Shown here piece after piece: positions 12,515-24,189 of a DNA stretch of 64,000 bases (positions are counted from its first letter, which is position 1; every line of letters starts with the position of its first letter). Made by a program: the position numbers and the translations under genes. Below the pieces are notes generated by a model. That model worked only from the letters and a program-made list of their open reading frames with translations, was not told the DNA's origin and made no database searches. This stretch comes from Stictocephala bisonia (taxonomy: Eukaryota > Arthropoda > Insecta > Hemiptera > Membracidae): NCBI GenBank assembly GCA_035578905.1, contig JAQJVL010002601.1, forward strand, positions 1 to 64,000, read 5' to 3'.

Positions 12515-15500
12515 TCAGTTTCTTAGTGCAATGGAGTGTACGATATTTTTAGTGAGTCCATCTTTAGCAAAAACAAACAAACTGGATGGTTTGCCCACTC
12601 GAGAACACGCCACGTATAATTGGCCGTGTGAAAAACACGGTGTGGCCAAATCTAATCCACAAACCGACAATGTTTGCCCTTGGGACTTATTGATTGTCAT
12701 TGAAAATGCCAATTTGATTGGAAATTGAACCCGTTTGAATTCAATTGGCACATCTGTTGGAATAATAGGGATTCGTGGCAGTAATACATCTTCCCCTTGG
12801 AACTTGCCATTCAAAATGGTGGCTTCGACAACATTTTTCATTAATGTTTTAATAACTAATCTTGTGCCATTACACAGCTTTGGTGGGTTCAAATTGCGAA
12901 GCAAAATAACTGGAGATCCAACCTTTAGTTGTAAAAGGTGCGGTGGCATGCCTGGCAAATCTAATGAGTTCAAAAATTCGGAGGGATAATTTACAGCTTC
13001 GTTGGCATCGCAAACAGTATCAATAGATTTGTATGACACCAAATCCCCTGGCAACAACTGTTGTATGTTGAAATTCATATCGTTAACGTCCACATTTTTA
13101 GATGCCAGAATTGCTCTTTCTGCTAGCCACTCATGGTTCATGTATTGTGTTTGTATATTGGGAAATATATTTTCAATTAGAGCAATTTGTGAATTAACGA
13201 CGGTGCAGAAATTGGCCGGCAATTTAATGAATTGAGTATTTTCATGTAGATCTACTTTTCCATTGCCAATATCTAGCAGTTGTTTTGAGAAATTTTCAGC
13301 GGATGGATCTTGAAGCAGTAATACGCGCATATTTACTTTCAGATGTAATATTTCAACATTACGCCACAGTGTTGATGATTTCAAGCAAGCATTAATCTCA
13401 TCAGCGTATGTTGAACGTGGAATTACGGGAAGTGTTTGTCTGAAATCACCTGATAGGAGTAACAGAGTGCCTCCAAATAGTTTGTCGTTGTTTTTTATGT
13501 CTTTTAAAGTTCTGTTTAACGCCTCAAGTGAGTGTTTATGTGCCATAGTGCACTCATCCCAGATAATAATTTTACAATGTTTTAATACTGTGGACATTGA
13601 TGATTGTTTTTTTATGTTGCACACTGCGTCTGGATTGTTTTGAATATTTAATGGCAGCTTAAATGCTGAATGAGCTGTTCTGCCTCCATCCAATAACGTA
13701 GCTGCAATGCCAGATGAAGCTACGGCCAATGCAATACCATTAGTTGATCGTACTTTGGAGAGAATTAGTGAAATTAAGAATGTTTTTCCAGTCCCACCTG
13801 GAGCATCCAAAAAAAAGAATCCACCTTGTTCTGCCGAAACTGCTGTCATAATACGGTCGTAAATGCTTCTTTGTTCTTGATTAAGTAGTGGGACATTGAG
13901 ATTAACAATCGCTTCCATCTCTCTAGTATTGTATTGTAGTTCACGATTCATCTCATTGTTCATTAAATCATGTGCACATCGATTTGGCGAATGCATACCG
14001 AAATGGCTGAGTGGTAAATTGGAAATCACAAAGCAAAGATCCTCGATAGCAATAAGTGCTTCATTGTACATAGCGTCACTGAATTGTATTGTTAGATCGT
14101 TGTACCGTGTACGATGCCGATGCAATATATCTTCAGTCATTGAATCTTTGTGATAATCCCACAACGTTTCAGCTCGGGCTGGGAAACATGTAGTCAACAC
14201 TATAGCAAATAGTAGCCGAATTTGTATTGCTGTACAGTTCAATGCTGCTTCCGTAAGCATATAGTCCCACTGGTTGTCATCTTCCAGCAAGCCTAGCGCA
14301 AGACATGCATCTTTATAAGTTGCACACCGTTGTCCATTAATTGTACGTATATCTTGAAATGATAATGGGCCGGTTACATTAACCAACAATAGTCGCAAAT
14401 AAAAACACTCAGTCTGCCTTGGATTGACTGTAAATACTCGCCCCAAGGTGTTTGATTTGAATAAACCGGGGTATCCATCAACTGGGGTGCCTTGCTTGCG
14501 GGGTATCCATGTTTTTGTTTGATTCCATGTGAAATAGTGTGGTACTTCTGAATAGAGTAGTGTTCTTGCAAAAGCACCAATAGCATCAGCACGTTTACAC
14601 AATAGAAAAAACTCTGTGAGAGTAGTTTTCGGTGGATTCATTGCACGATCGATCGCTGTTTCGTTTGTGAAAAATACACGCTGGCCGTTTTCAAGATGGA
14701 CGGCTAAATGAATGACTGCTGGATCCCTTTCATGAATTTGGAAACCAAAGATATGCCAAACAGCTTCATTAGAGCTGATATACCGGCCAATTTGGTAGAG
14801 AGTTATTTCATCAGTGTTATTTACTGGAGGAGCAGTCGCATTGGTATTTTCAATACTAAACACAGCCATATCACTTCCTTTATTTACATACTTGCAAATG
14901 TATTTTATGCTCTTTACCGAACTGCAGAACTCAACATTAATATGAGCATTGTATGTTTTACACAGCAGAAGTGAATATGGGACCACCCAACGATTGTCAA
15001 TGTCAATTTCTGCTCTGTTCACATATTTTGAAAATGATTGCCCTCCATTTTCAGTATTTCTTCGACGATATAATGGATATCCGTCGACATTTGTAATTGT
15101 CTCGTTATTGAAATTTTTTGGAAAACTCTTTATACATTTTCCATCAGCCATGCAAGGCGAAGAACGATTCAGGTCACCGCATGGGCCATGAATCATGTTA
15201 GTTGTCACAATATCAAACAGTAATTGATCTGTTGACCGATCTGGAATTTCTGCAGAAATTATACAATCTATTTCTTCAGGACGTATTTTGTCGATTAGCC
15301 AAACCAAAATGTGGGCATGAGGTAATCCTCGTTTCTGCCATTCTACCGAATACATCCAGCAACGTGTAGGGCCGAATACGTGTAACTTTGTAATGAAACT
15401 CATTAAAGACTTTTGTTTAAAGACACGGGCTGTAATGTCATGACGATGTATTGCATTTTGTCCTGGCAATAATACATTTGTAATCTCAGGCCATTTCGGA

Positions 15501-16650
15501 TTACATGTAAAAGTTATAAATAAACATGGTCGTCCGTATTCGCGGACGAAAGTCATAGCATCCTGGATATATTCTTGCATGTGACGTGGACTTCCTATAT
15601 ACGTTGATGGTAGAATGACGGAGTTACCAATTTCGGCTGTGTCGGCGTTGTTCACAATAGCGTCTCTCAAGTGAATATATTCTTCAGCACGCAGCTTCTT
15701 TTGATTAAATCGTAAGTATCGTAGTCGTTCGTTTTCTATTTTCACGTACATGTCGACCATGAATTGTTGGCAAAGTTCACGGCACCGTAGAATGACGTTG
15801 TCATGATCGCGTCTAATCATCAGATGATACGCATAAAAATCCTTCGAGCTAACTTTCTTGTTTGTTTCGGCTCCTGTAGCGGGATCTTTTTGTTTAATAT
15901 CTATGTAATATCCGTCTTGTCCCTTATAAAACATTAGTGGATATTGTAGAGCGTCGTATGAACGGTGTGTATCAGCAATGAACTCAAGATTGTTATTTCT
16001 TTTGCGAATAACAATTTCACGCTTAGCTGTACGGTCGCCAACCATAATTCCAGCAACGTCGTCAACAACAGGTGCATTGAATCTACGAATGTGCTCTCCA
16101 GATGGTGTTTTATCAGGATTGATGATAATTGCGTGATTGTCGCTTTGCAATTTGTGCATGTGTGATTTGAACAATTTCAACAATTCATTGTGCTCATTCA
16201 ATAAATCGTCCAGCTCGCCGAGAATACGTCTGGCAAATTGTGAATTAAGGTTATTGTATTTTAAACGTGCATCCACGCGATTGGCTAGCGCGCTTTCGGT
16301 GTCCTCGCCACCCATAAAGTAAATTTGTAAAAATTTATGTGGTTCATTTGGCATAGGAAGCAATGAGCCTACTTTGTGGTAAATTTGGCCTTTGATTTTG
16401 AACGTTGTATTAAATTGTTGACCATTTGCAGCATTATTGTTAACTATTTCTGTTGCTCCGAACGATGTCATTTGAAAACATGAATTGAATGTTCTAATTG
16501 ATTTCAGGAACATGTTAGAATCAGGATGCGTACCATTAAGTAAACCTTTCAATGGTTCAGGTGGTGATTCAATTACTGGTAGTTGCACTTTACCTGTGGC
16601 GCAACACATCCCGGCTGGCTCATTTTTGAATTTAAGCGCCTTACAATTCG
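12515..16650 (-). pseudogene. Helitron-1 RepHel protein, main part
   Basis: A 1364-codon uninterrupted frame covers nearly the whole Rep/helicase protein used for rolling-circle transposition. Counting from the first in-frame ATG (16607-16609): Rep motif CNPKWP at about 369-374, the HUH metal motif PHAH at 430-433, and the catalytic tyrosine motif KYICKYVNKG at about 568-577. Then comes the Pif1-type helicase: Walker A GGTGKT at about 938, Walker B WDEC at about 1016, GDFRQTLP, NMRV, and the C-terminal motif INKSQGQTL...HGQLYVACSRV. No lesion is visible in this part. The true reading frame continues upstream (to 16650) into the zinc-finger region, where the palindromic element cuts the gene. 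The N-terminal piece is at 40763-41125. This ATG is therefore not the native start. Confidence 0.93.
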
Positions 16651-16656
16651 CACATT
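16651..16656. repeat. 6-bp target duplication, left copy
   Basis: cacatt directly abuts the palindrome tip at 16657; the same cacatt stands at 40757-40762. In the interrupted Helitron frame the six bases belong to codons of the C-x-x-C zinc finger, and removing the insert plus one copy restores frame. Confidence 0.93.
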
Positions 16657-17009
16657 AGTAGTGTAAAACGCGGGTTCTGGGAGACCTTTTGACCTCTGTT
16701 ATCAGTGTTATCACCACGTGTTGACCCCAGAGGTCAACTTTACTATTGTTTACAACTGATAATCAGCAAGGTCGTTGACCTTTCATTGATAATCACCACG
16801 TGGTGACCTTGAAGGTCAAGTTTACTACGAGCACGTGGACCCCCCGCGACGTTGTCGTAGGTCAGTGTTGTTTTGGTGTGACGTCATGCCGTTTTCGCGC
16901 TCTTTTTTCTGTCAGTAGTACACACATACTATTGTTTACTACAAGCACGTGGACCCCCCGCGATGACGTTGTCCTAGGTCAGTGTTGTTTTGGTGTGACG
17001 TCACGCCGT
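16657..17009 (+). repeat. left subterminal repeats with E-box and CRE palindromes
   Basis: Two direct copies of a 72-75-bp block lie at 16821-16892 and 16935-17009, each holding GCACGTGG and a perfect TGACGTCA. Outside them are two related blocks with ATCACCACGTG followed by GACC/GGTCA (about 16698-16736 and 16787-16820). The mirror set lies at 40404-40756. Such repeated palindromes near the tips look like protein-binding sites. Confidence 0.7.
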
Positions 17010-17052
17010 ATTTATTAAAATTAATTGTATTTATTTGAAGCTGTGGCAAAAA

Positions 17053-17133
17053 GTGTCGAAGACCGGTGCCGGGATCGATCCTAGAACCTTCCGTTTGTGA
17101 AACGGAGTCGATACCACCGCAGCACAGTGACAC
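17053..17133 (-). repeat. tRNA-Val-like module, left arm
   Basis: Read on the minus strand, an 81-nt stretch contains a 5-bp stem TCCGT/ACGGA around the loop TTCACAA (anticodon position CAC) and a B-box-like GATCGATCC at the right distance. The acceptor and T stems do not pair well, so it is not a functional tRNA gene but a tRNA-derived piece such as a SINE head. The identical copy is at 40280-40360 on the plus strand. Confidence 0.35.
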
Positions 17134-17204
17134 ACCCGAGAGGGTAACGTAAGTAGCGGCAGAAGAACGTGTGTGACGTCCGCCGCCGCCTCGAGCCAGA
17201 TGCA

Positions 17205-18310
17205 TTTATACTATATGAAATGTATATATTTTTTTTCTCCCAATAATTCGTATTTAATATAGTATTACTGTCGAAAAAAAAAAAAACAATTCAGTTTCTC
17301 TTTATACTATATAAAATGTACCAACTGTTTTTTTTTTTTCACAGTGTTACCAACTCGCACGATTAATTGCCAAAAAAAAAATATATGTCAGTGCTACCAA
17401 CTCACACGATTTATTACATTATACTATAATAAATACATATACGATTATTAAATTATACTATATTAAATACAAACGCGTTTTTTCGGTGTTACAGTAATAT
17501 TAATTTAAATTCGTTATCCTTTTACGTTAAAACTATAATAAATACATATACGATTATTAAATTATACTATATTAAATACAAACGCGTTAATACATACGTT
17601 AAAACTGGTCGTTAAGTATTAGGAGAACAGAACTTGGTAAGAACTCTGAACTCGACCATTGGCGCAATAATTTGTATTTAATATAGTATTAATTTGTTCT
17701 GACCATTTAAACCAGATGTAAAAAAAAATCTGTTGGTTTGTCGTCTGCTAGTACCAGCTGATGTGATTCGCTTCGCTTACGCCGAGCCAGATGCATTAGT
17801 ACTATATAAAATGTATTTTTCTAATAATTCGTATTTAATATAGTATTAGTTTGTTCAAACAAAATCGGTTTTTCTTTATATTATATAAAATGTACCAACT
17901 GTTTTTTCACAGTGTTGCTAACTCACACGATTATTTGCATTATACTATATAAAATACATATATATATGATTTTTTTCTCTTTTTTAATAAATACAAATGC
18001 GTTTTTCGGTGTTACAGTAATATTATTTTACCTTGTTTTCCTTCACATATAATGTATATAGCCAACTTATGCTTTCATTCGTAGTATACTATAGTAAATC
18101 TGTGTACTATAAAAAGTGCATCGATATTTATTCTTTGTCACGTTATAATATAATAATTGTTATGACGATAAATTTAAACAGATTAAAAAGGATTCTGGTT
18201 TTTCTGTGTACATATTTTATTTCAATATTATACTTATATACTATATGAAGTACATTGTTCATAATAAATCACTATTTTCGTTGTACTATAATAAATGCAA
18301 TTAATTTTTA
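17205..18310. repeat. cluster of a 17-bp motif, left arm
   Basis: About 16 copies of TATACTATATNAAATNC, in both orientations, lie in 1.1 kb (for example near 17210, 17253, 17303, 17429, 17454, 17563, 17671, 17798, 17832, 17940, 18080, 18235, 18279). Some are followed by aaacgcgtt. The sequence between copies is not conserved, so the motif itself seems to be the repeated object. The mirror cluster is at about 39103-40208. No gene lies in this stretch. Confidence 0.7.
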
Positions 18311-18482
18311 TATATAAATCAGTTAGAATATCTTTGAAACAGCTAACACATTTATATTTATTTATTTGTATTACAATAATAAATGTATATTTGTTAATAT
18401 GTATTAATTTAAGTTAAATTTTTATGTTTTAATACATTTGAGTATTAGGAGAGCAAAGACTGGTAGGAGTTATCAATGTTAC

Positions 18483-18606
18483 AGTTGCCGCCTGCGGCAT
18501 ACAAAGTGTCACTATCGAATCAGCGCGACCCGGCGACCTCTCCGTAAGATAGTCCGACTGCCTCGCGAACTGATTATGTGACTGCTGCTAATTTCTGCTA
18601 GCCTGA
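18483..18606 (-). repeat. GC-rich tRNA-like island, left arm
   Basis: An isolated GC-rich stretch in very AT-rich DNA. Read on the minus strand it contains GTCGGACTATCTTACGGAG followed by AGGTCGCCGGGTCGCG, reminiscent of a tRNA anticodon arm and B-box. I cannot fold a proper tRNA. The mirror copy is at about 38807-38930. Confidence 0.3.
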
Positions 18607-19047
18607 TACTTTGTTTTTCATTGCATGTTGTTCGTATTCCATATTTAAGTGGTTTTTTCCATATATTTAGCAGATGTATAGAAAATAAAAAGCATATTTT
18701 ATTTAATAATTAATTTAGTATTTAAAAATCCTAAGGTAATATACTATTCTATATTTTTGTAATGACATAAGTAACACAATATTTAAATTCTGTTATGGGA
18801 TAAGTTATAGTAATATTTAATTAATTATTTAAAAATCGTAAGGAGAAGTTGTATTGCAGATATTTTTGAAGTAATAAGTCGGACAATATTTAAATGTTAT
18901 TTAAGAATAAAGTATAATAATGTCGATTATTAAATACTGAAAACTCTATAAAAAATACTGTCTTTTTTAAAACCAACTAATGTATTTGTATGGTATGAAA
19001 TTGTCCAAGTCCAATTTTGCTGATGCAATGTTTCATCATGTGGACTT

Positions 19048-19545
19048 GTGGTAGTAAGACAATGGTAAGACAGATATAAAAATTCATATAATTCAATAAA
19101 AATCTGCAAAGAACGGAACTTCATCTGTACATACATGTATCTCAACAACAAAAACCAAAGTTAAATCAATTGGTAAATATTTGTAAGAATGTTTATTTTT
19201 AATATATGTGGTAGTGAGGCAGATATAAAAATTCATATTATTCAATAAAAATCTGCAAAGAGCGGAAACTTCATCTGTACATACATGTATCTCAACAACA
19301 ACAACCAAAGTTAAATCAATTGGTAAATATTTGTAAGAATGTTTATTTTTAATATATGTGGTAGTGAGGCAGATATAAAAATTTATATAAGTCAATAAAA
19401 ATCTGCAAAGAGCGGAAACTTCATCTGTACATACATGTATCTCAACAACAACAACCAAAGTTAAATCAATTGGTAAATATTTGTAAGAATGTTTATTTTT
19501 AATATATGTGGTAGTGAGGCAGATATAAAATTCATATAAAAATTC
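19048..19545 (-). repeat. 150-bp tandem repeat, three copies (left arm)
   Basis: Anchors tcatctgtacatacatgtat at 19121, 19271 and 19421 give a period of exactly 150 bp. Two variants alternate (differing around the aataa/gactt and tttttg/ttgttg positions), so the higher-order unit is 300 bp. Because 150 is a multiple of three, a spurious long frame runs through it. The right arm has five copies. Confidence 0.9.
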
Positions 19546-20360
19546 GTTTTAATTTCAACAAATATCACAAACACGTATTGAAAAAATCGAACTTTCAAAT
19601 AATTTTAAAAAAAAACTTGTGACCGATTCATCACGAATAATTTATTTAAGTAAGGTCAAGATAACTGCATTATTATATGTTTTGGTTTTAAATAAGATAT
19701 ATTAAACGTTTATCGCAATAAAAAGTTATACCTTGACACTGATTTAATCATTAAATAAAAACTAAACTCATTGGCTCACTTAGAACGGGGGAAAAAACAA
19801 TATAAAAATGGAATAATACAATTTAGATGTTAAATTCAACATAAATTTCATTTCAGATATGTAAAATTATGAGTTAAGGAGTTCAATTATTATTCCCTCA
19901 CATGTTAGTTAAAACAATCGAATAATATTGAATTACGAGCCATATTTAGACATATGTAATATTACAATATGTAGCATTTATTTCAGATTTCCATTAGGAT
20001 CTTACACATAAGAGCCTTACGTAAAATTTAAATCCAATATGTTAAACACATTAGAGATTACAGTTATGTAAATATTAAATGGACAAAAATGTTTAATTTC
20101 TTCATGAAAGGATCTTCATACATGTCCAACTATTATAATATTCCTGAGAGAAACGATTAATTATAAATGGCACTTTAAGTTAATAACATGGTTTTTCCTA
20201 TTTTGTAAAGATAAATTCTCTTATTAACAAATTAAGTAAATAAAAAAACAATTCTATGAATCCATTAATAACTGTGTAGTGTATTAAATGTTGCATATTA
20301 TTTTGACAATTTTATAATAATAATTGCCTTTTCTTATAATTCCGTATGTTGAGTAAGGAT
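19546..20360. other. AT-rich arm sequence without a gene
   Basis: Apart from a diverged copy (about 19980-20360) of the 1.1-kb module described at 21361-23130, nothing is recognised. Confidence 0.4.
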
Positions 20361-20364
20361 GAGA

Positions 20365-20600
20365 ACTGAGTATCAGGCTTGTCAATTAGTTGAAAATTAG
20401 ACCAATAATACGTGTTTTTGATTCAACTCTATGTCCCTTAATTTCACTGGTTGTTAGACTTTAAATGAAATGTCCGTTCTATGAAACAGTCAAACTCCGT
20501 TAGCAACAATATTACATTGGTTATCCATGCTCATACTACTCACATTCACCTTAGAATACGTTCAATTTTGTGCTGCCTTCTCATATCTAAGAATAATACT
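20365..20600 (+). repeat. dispersed repeat, copy inside the left arm
   Basis: Related to 9410-9640 outside the element over about 235 bp. The mirror copy lies near 36510-36752 on the opposite strand. It is more AT-rich than the outside copy. It was either captured by the element or inserted before the palindrome formed. Confidence 0.6.
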
Positions 20601-21360
20601 TTATATTGTTTTCTCTTAAAATGAGCCGTGTGAGTAAATACTATAATGGATGTTATGTTTAAATAATTTGTATAACATAGGGTATACCAAATCAACCGTT
20701 TAAGTATATACTTCTTTTGTTTACATATCTTCTATATTCGGTATAGTTTCATTTCTTATTAGTATAATGCAAATAAATGCAAGTCTGTGGCATTGATGAA
20801 AATAAAAGAAATATAGATTAATAATTAAGCTGACTATGTGATAGAACGGTTTCGGTTCAAGTGGGGTCAAGTGATATGATAGCACACTCGAACTAGAAGT
20901 CTAAACTAAATATACCAATTATATTAACTTTGAAACCTAAGTAAATCGGACAAAAAGGTCATATATGAGTAACTAAATTAATAAAAATATGTGTTTTTAA
21001 ATTAAATTGATTTTCAATTACGTTCATTCTAGTTTTATGTAATTAAATTTTAGTTTTTCATGAACATTTTCTGCGTGATAAACATTGCCAATAAATGACT
21101 AAAACACCAATGTTTTAATAGTTAACTATTCTGAATTTTTTACATTTGAGTTAACAAATACTATGATTAGTCGTTTAAGAGCTTTATATCAAGACCTATT
21201 CTCTACTATCGTATATTTACTTAACAGTAATATAAAATACTGTATTTATAAGATATAACATGATTTTACAGTTATATTTACATTTTTTTAATAACTAACA
21301 AGTAACTGGGTGTATGTTTAGTTACTTTCTATATTTGTGAATTAATATAAGATATCTAAG

Positions 21361-23130
21361 TCACATAAATTTATAAATCCATCGATTAATTTTAAATGAC
21401 CAACTAAATTAGTTTGGGATAGAAAATGAAGGTACTATACAGATGATACATTTCTGAGATCTCTATTAGGATGTTATACATAAGAGCTTTAAATAAAATT
21501 TTAGTCTAATCTGCTTCACATATTGGATCTTGCAGTTCTGTAAATCTAGACATTAAATGAACGAAACATTTTTTTTATTTCTCAATGAAAGGATCCTCAT
21601 ACGTATTCAACTACTTTATTAAAACTTAGCGAAACGATTTAAATATGCATGACAATCAGTGTAAAGCAGGTTTTTTCCTATTTTGTAAAGATAATTGGAC
21701 AGATAAAGCAACAATTTATAATTCCGTTAACTACATAGTGAATTGAATTTTACATATTATGTTAATAGTTTATAAAATAGTCTTTTGCTTATGACTGATT
21801 TTAAGTGTATAATTTATTTTGGTAAACATGATAAAACTAGGGATAAAATGTATATTACAAAACATATATGACCAACTTAGTTACATTGAACTGATGTCAG
21901 TCCATTTATAAATATACACTTATGTAAATTACAAACTAAAATGACAGACTAGAATATACAAGCCTTGTAAATATAATACACTTCTGAGATATCCATTATC
22001 AGCAAGGTTGCAACTTGCTTTATAGTGCTTTACATATTATTGTTTAATAATCTGTATATCTGATCAAATATTAAATATTTTGAATGGACAAAAACGTTCA
22101 TATACAACAATTATAAAAGGACAATCATTCTAAGACTTCATTTTTTATAAATACATATATTTATTTCAAATAATCTTTTTTACGATACCGCACAATGGTG
22201 TATATTAGACTAATGGATCATGAATGATCAGACAATACGCCGTTGTATCCTATGGTATATTGGTATAAAGGTGTCTTCTCTTGGAAAGTCAGTTTATCCA
22301 AACAAGGCTGTCCATTACCACCTATGTAATATGACAATTAAAACCTTGTATACATATAATATAAAATTGATTTATTTCCATTGAAACTATCATATGCATA
22401 GTACTTGCTGTTCAAGTACAGTTTTATGTTATCTAAGTTACAATAATCCACCTCAATGACCTCATAAATGTGAATTAATACAAGACATCAACATCGCAAA
22501 AATGTATGAATCAATCGATTTCTTTTAAATGGCCAACTAAATTAGTTTAGGATAAAAAATGAAGGTATTATACAAATGATACACTTCTTATATCACCATT
22601 AGGATACTATGCATAAGAGCTTCAAATAAAATGTAATGCTTTACATATCAGAGCTTGCAGTTCTGTAAATATAACTAGATGTTAAATGAACGAAACATTT
22701 TTTATTTCTAAAAGAGGAGATCTTCATACGTATTCAACTACTCTATTAAAACTTAGCGAAATGATTTAAATATGAATGGCACTCAGTGTAAAGCAGGTTT
22801 TTTCCTATTTTGTAAAGATAATCAAACGGATAAAACAACAATTTTATAATTCCGTTAATAACTACATAGTGAATTGAATGTTACATAGTATGCTACTTGT
22901 ATAATTTATTTCGGTAAACATGACAAAACAAATACGACCAACTTAGTTAAATTGGTCAGTCCATTTATAAATATACTTTCATGTAAATTACAAACTAAAA
23001 CGACTTAGTAGACTAGAATATACAAGCCTTGTAAATATAATACACTTCTGAGATATCCATTATGAGCTTTAACTTACTTTATAGTGTTTCACATATTATT
23101 GTTTATTAGTCTGTATATCAAATATTAAAT
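21361..23130. repeat. degenerate 1.1-kb tandem modules, left arm
   Basis: The phrases atttctgagatctctattagga..cataagagcttt, cttgcagttctgtaaat, ttttttcctattttgtaaag and ctgagatatccatta recur in the same order about 1.06-1.13 kb apart (21361-22090 and 22490-23130), with a third partial copy at about 19980-20360. Neither copy has a sustained open frame. The mirror copies lie in the right arm at about 33980-35750. Confidence 0.6.
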
Positions 23131-23381
23131 ATTTTGAACGTACAAAAACGTTCACTTTTCAAATATCGGATATAAATTCATAAACATCAATTATATCATA
23201 CTGAGCCAAGCTATTAAAATTAAAGTTCATCAATGTTCTTTTTTTAACTGTAAATATAATTTATATAATGAGATATTTGGGTAAATAAAACAATATACGA
23301 GATGTTCTATGCAAGAAATATATCTTATTCTTTATTTATTTACACATTTTTCACATCTTTATTTACAAAAATTGTCCTTGA

Positions 23382-23732
23382 TCAGAATCTTTGAACTTGT
23401 GATTCTTCAACTCCTTTAAGCTCGGCCATTAGTCTGTTGTAGAGTTCTTCCCCACACTCTTTAGGACCGATGCTTTCAAATAATTTAATAAATGAGTATT
23501 CGTAATTTCTAACTTTGTTGCAAACGCTACAATCAGAACCACAAGCAGCTGTCTCTGTACGGTCTCTCTTAAATTTTATATTTTCTACATCCTCGACCAG
23601 TTCAGCCATTCTTTGAAGTTTTTCTTCAGCTTCTGGACTCCAGCTAGGTTTTGCAAATCTCAGCTCAAACATGACCATCAGCAAGTTTGCATACATTGTA
23701 CCTGTAGTGATAGTGTTGTTACCCGGATACAT
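23382..23732 (-). CDS. unknown 116-residue protein, left-arm copy
   Basis: The frame encodes a soluble-looking protein starting MYPGNNTITTGTMYANLL, with a charged helical middle (SPEAEEKLQRMAELVEDVE), a C-x3-C-x2-C cluster (CGSDCSVC) that could bind a metal or form disulphides, and the ending ESQVQRF. I chose the first ATG (23730-23732). The open frame continues 36 codons further upstream without an ATG, and a polypyrimidine-TTTTCAG sequence just before GTTATATAAAG would be a plausible splice acceptor, so an upstream exon may exist. It is the only frame in the arms whose composition looks like a real protein. An AATAAA lies just downstream (near 23336). I do not recognise the family and assign no function. 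Confidence 0.5.
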   Translation of the reverse strand: MYPGNNTITTGTMYANLLMVMFELRFAKPSWSPEAEEKLQRMAELVEDVENIKFKRDRTETAACGSDCSVCNKVRNYEYSFIKLFESIGPKECGEELYNRLMAELKGVEESQVQRF

Positions 23733-24189
23733 CTGGGTCGGAGTGTGATAAAGTGTCTGAACAATACCTTTATATAACCTGAAAACTGTATTGAAAAAGT
23801 GGTGGGTGGATAGTAACAGATTTATATAAAGTGTTGTCAAAATCGAACGGTTATGCTTAAATAGGATCCAGAAGTTGTTATTTTATCTTTAAGATACTGT
23901 TTCATATAAACAATTCACTCTTAACAAGTGTGATAATATATAACTCACATATGTTTACTATAGTACAAACAATTTTTAATAAATTAATAATTCTGGTTTT
24001 TGAAGCTAAAAATACATATTTGAATGAAAATAATTTACGTTAAATTTCAATACTCATAACCTATATAAAAAGTCATGTGATATTTTTGTTATTTTTAGTA
24101 TTATAAAAATTAAAGAATATGAAACTAAATCAACTGCCATGATGCTATTAAAAGAATCTCAGCCATATTACAGTTGTATTATTTTTTGT

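Noticed and set aside
12735..16322. Several plus-strand frames of 60-90 codons
   Set aside because: Antisense shadows of the Helitron-1 gene; the same applies to the plus-strand frames over Helitron-2 and the hAT-B transposase.
17053..17133. Functional tRNA-Val gene
   Set aside because: Acceptor and T stems do not pair; kept only as a tRNA-like module.
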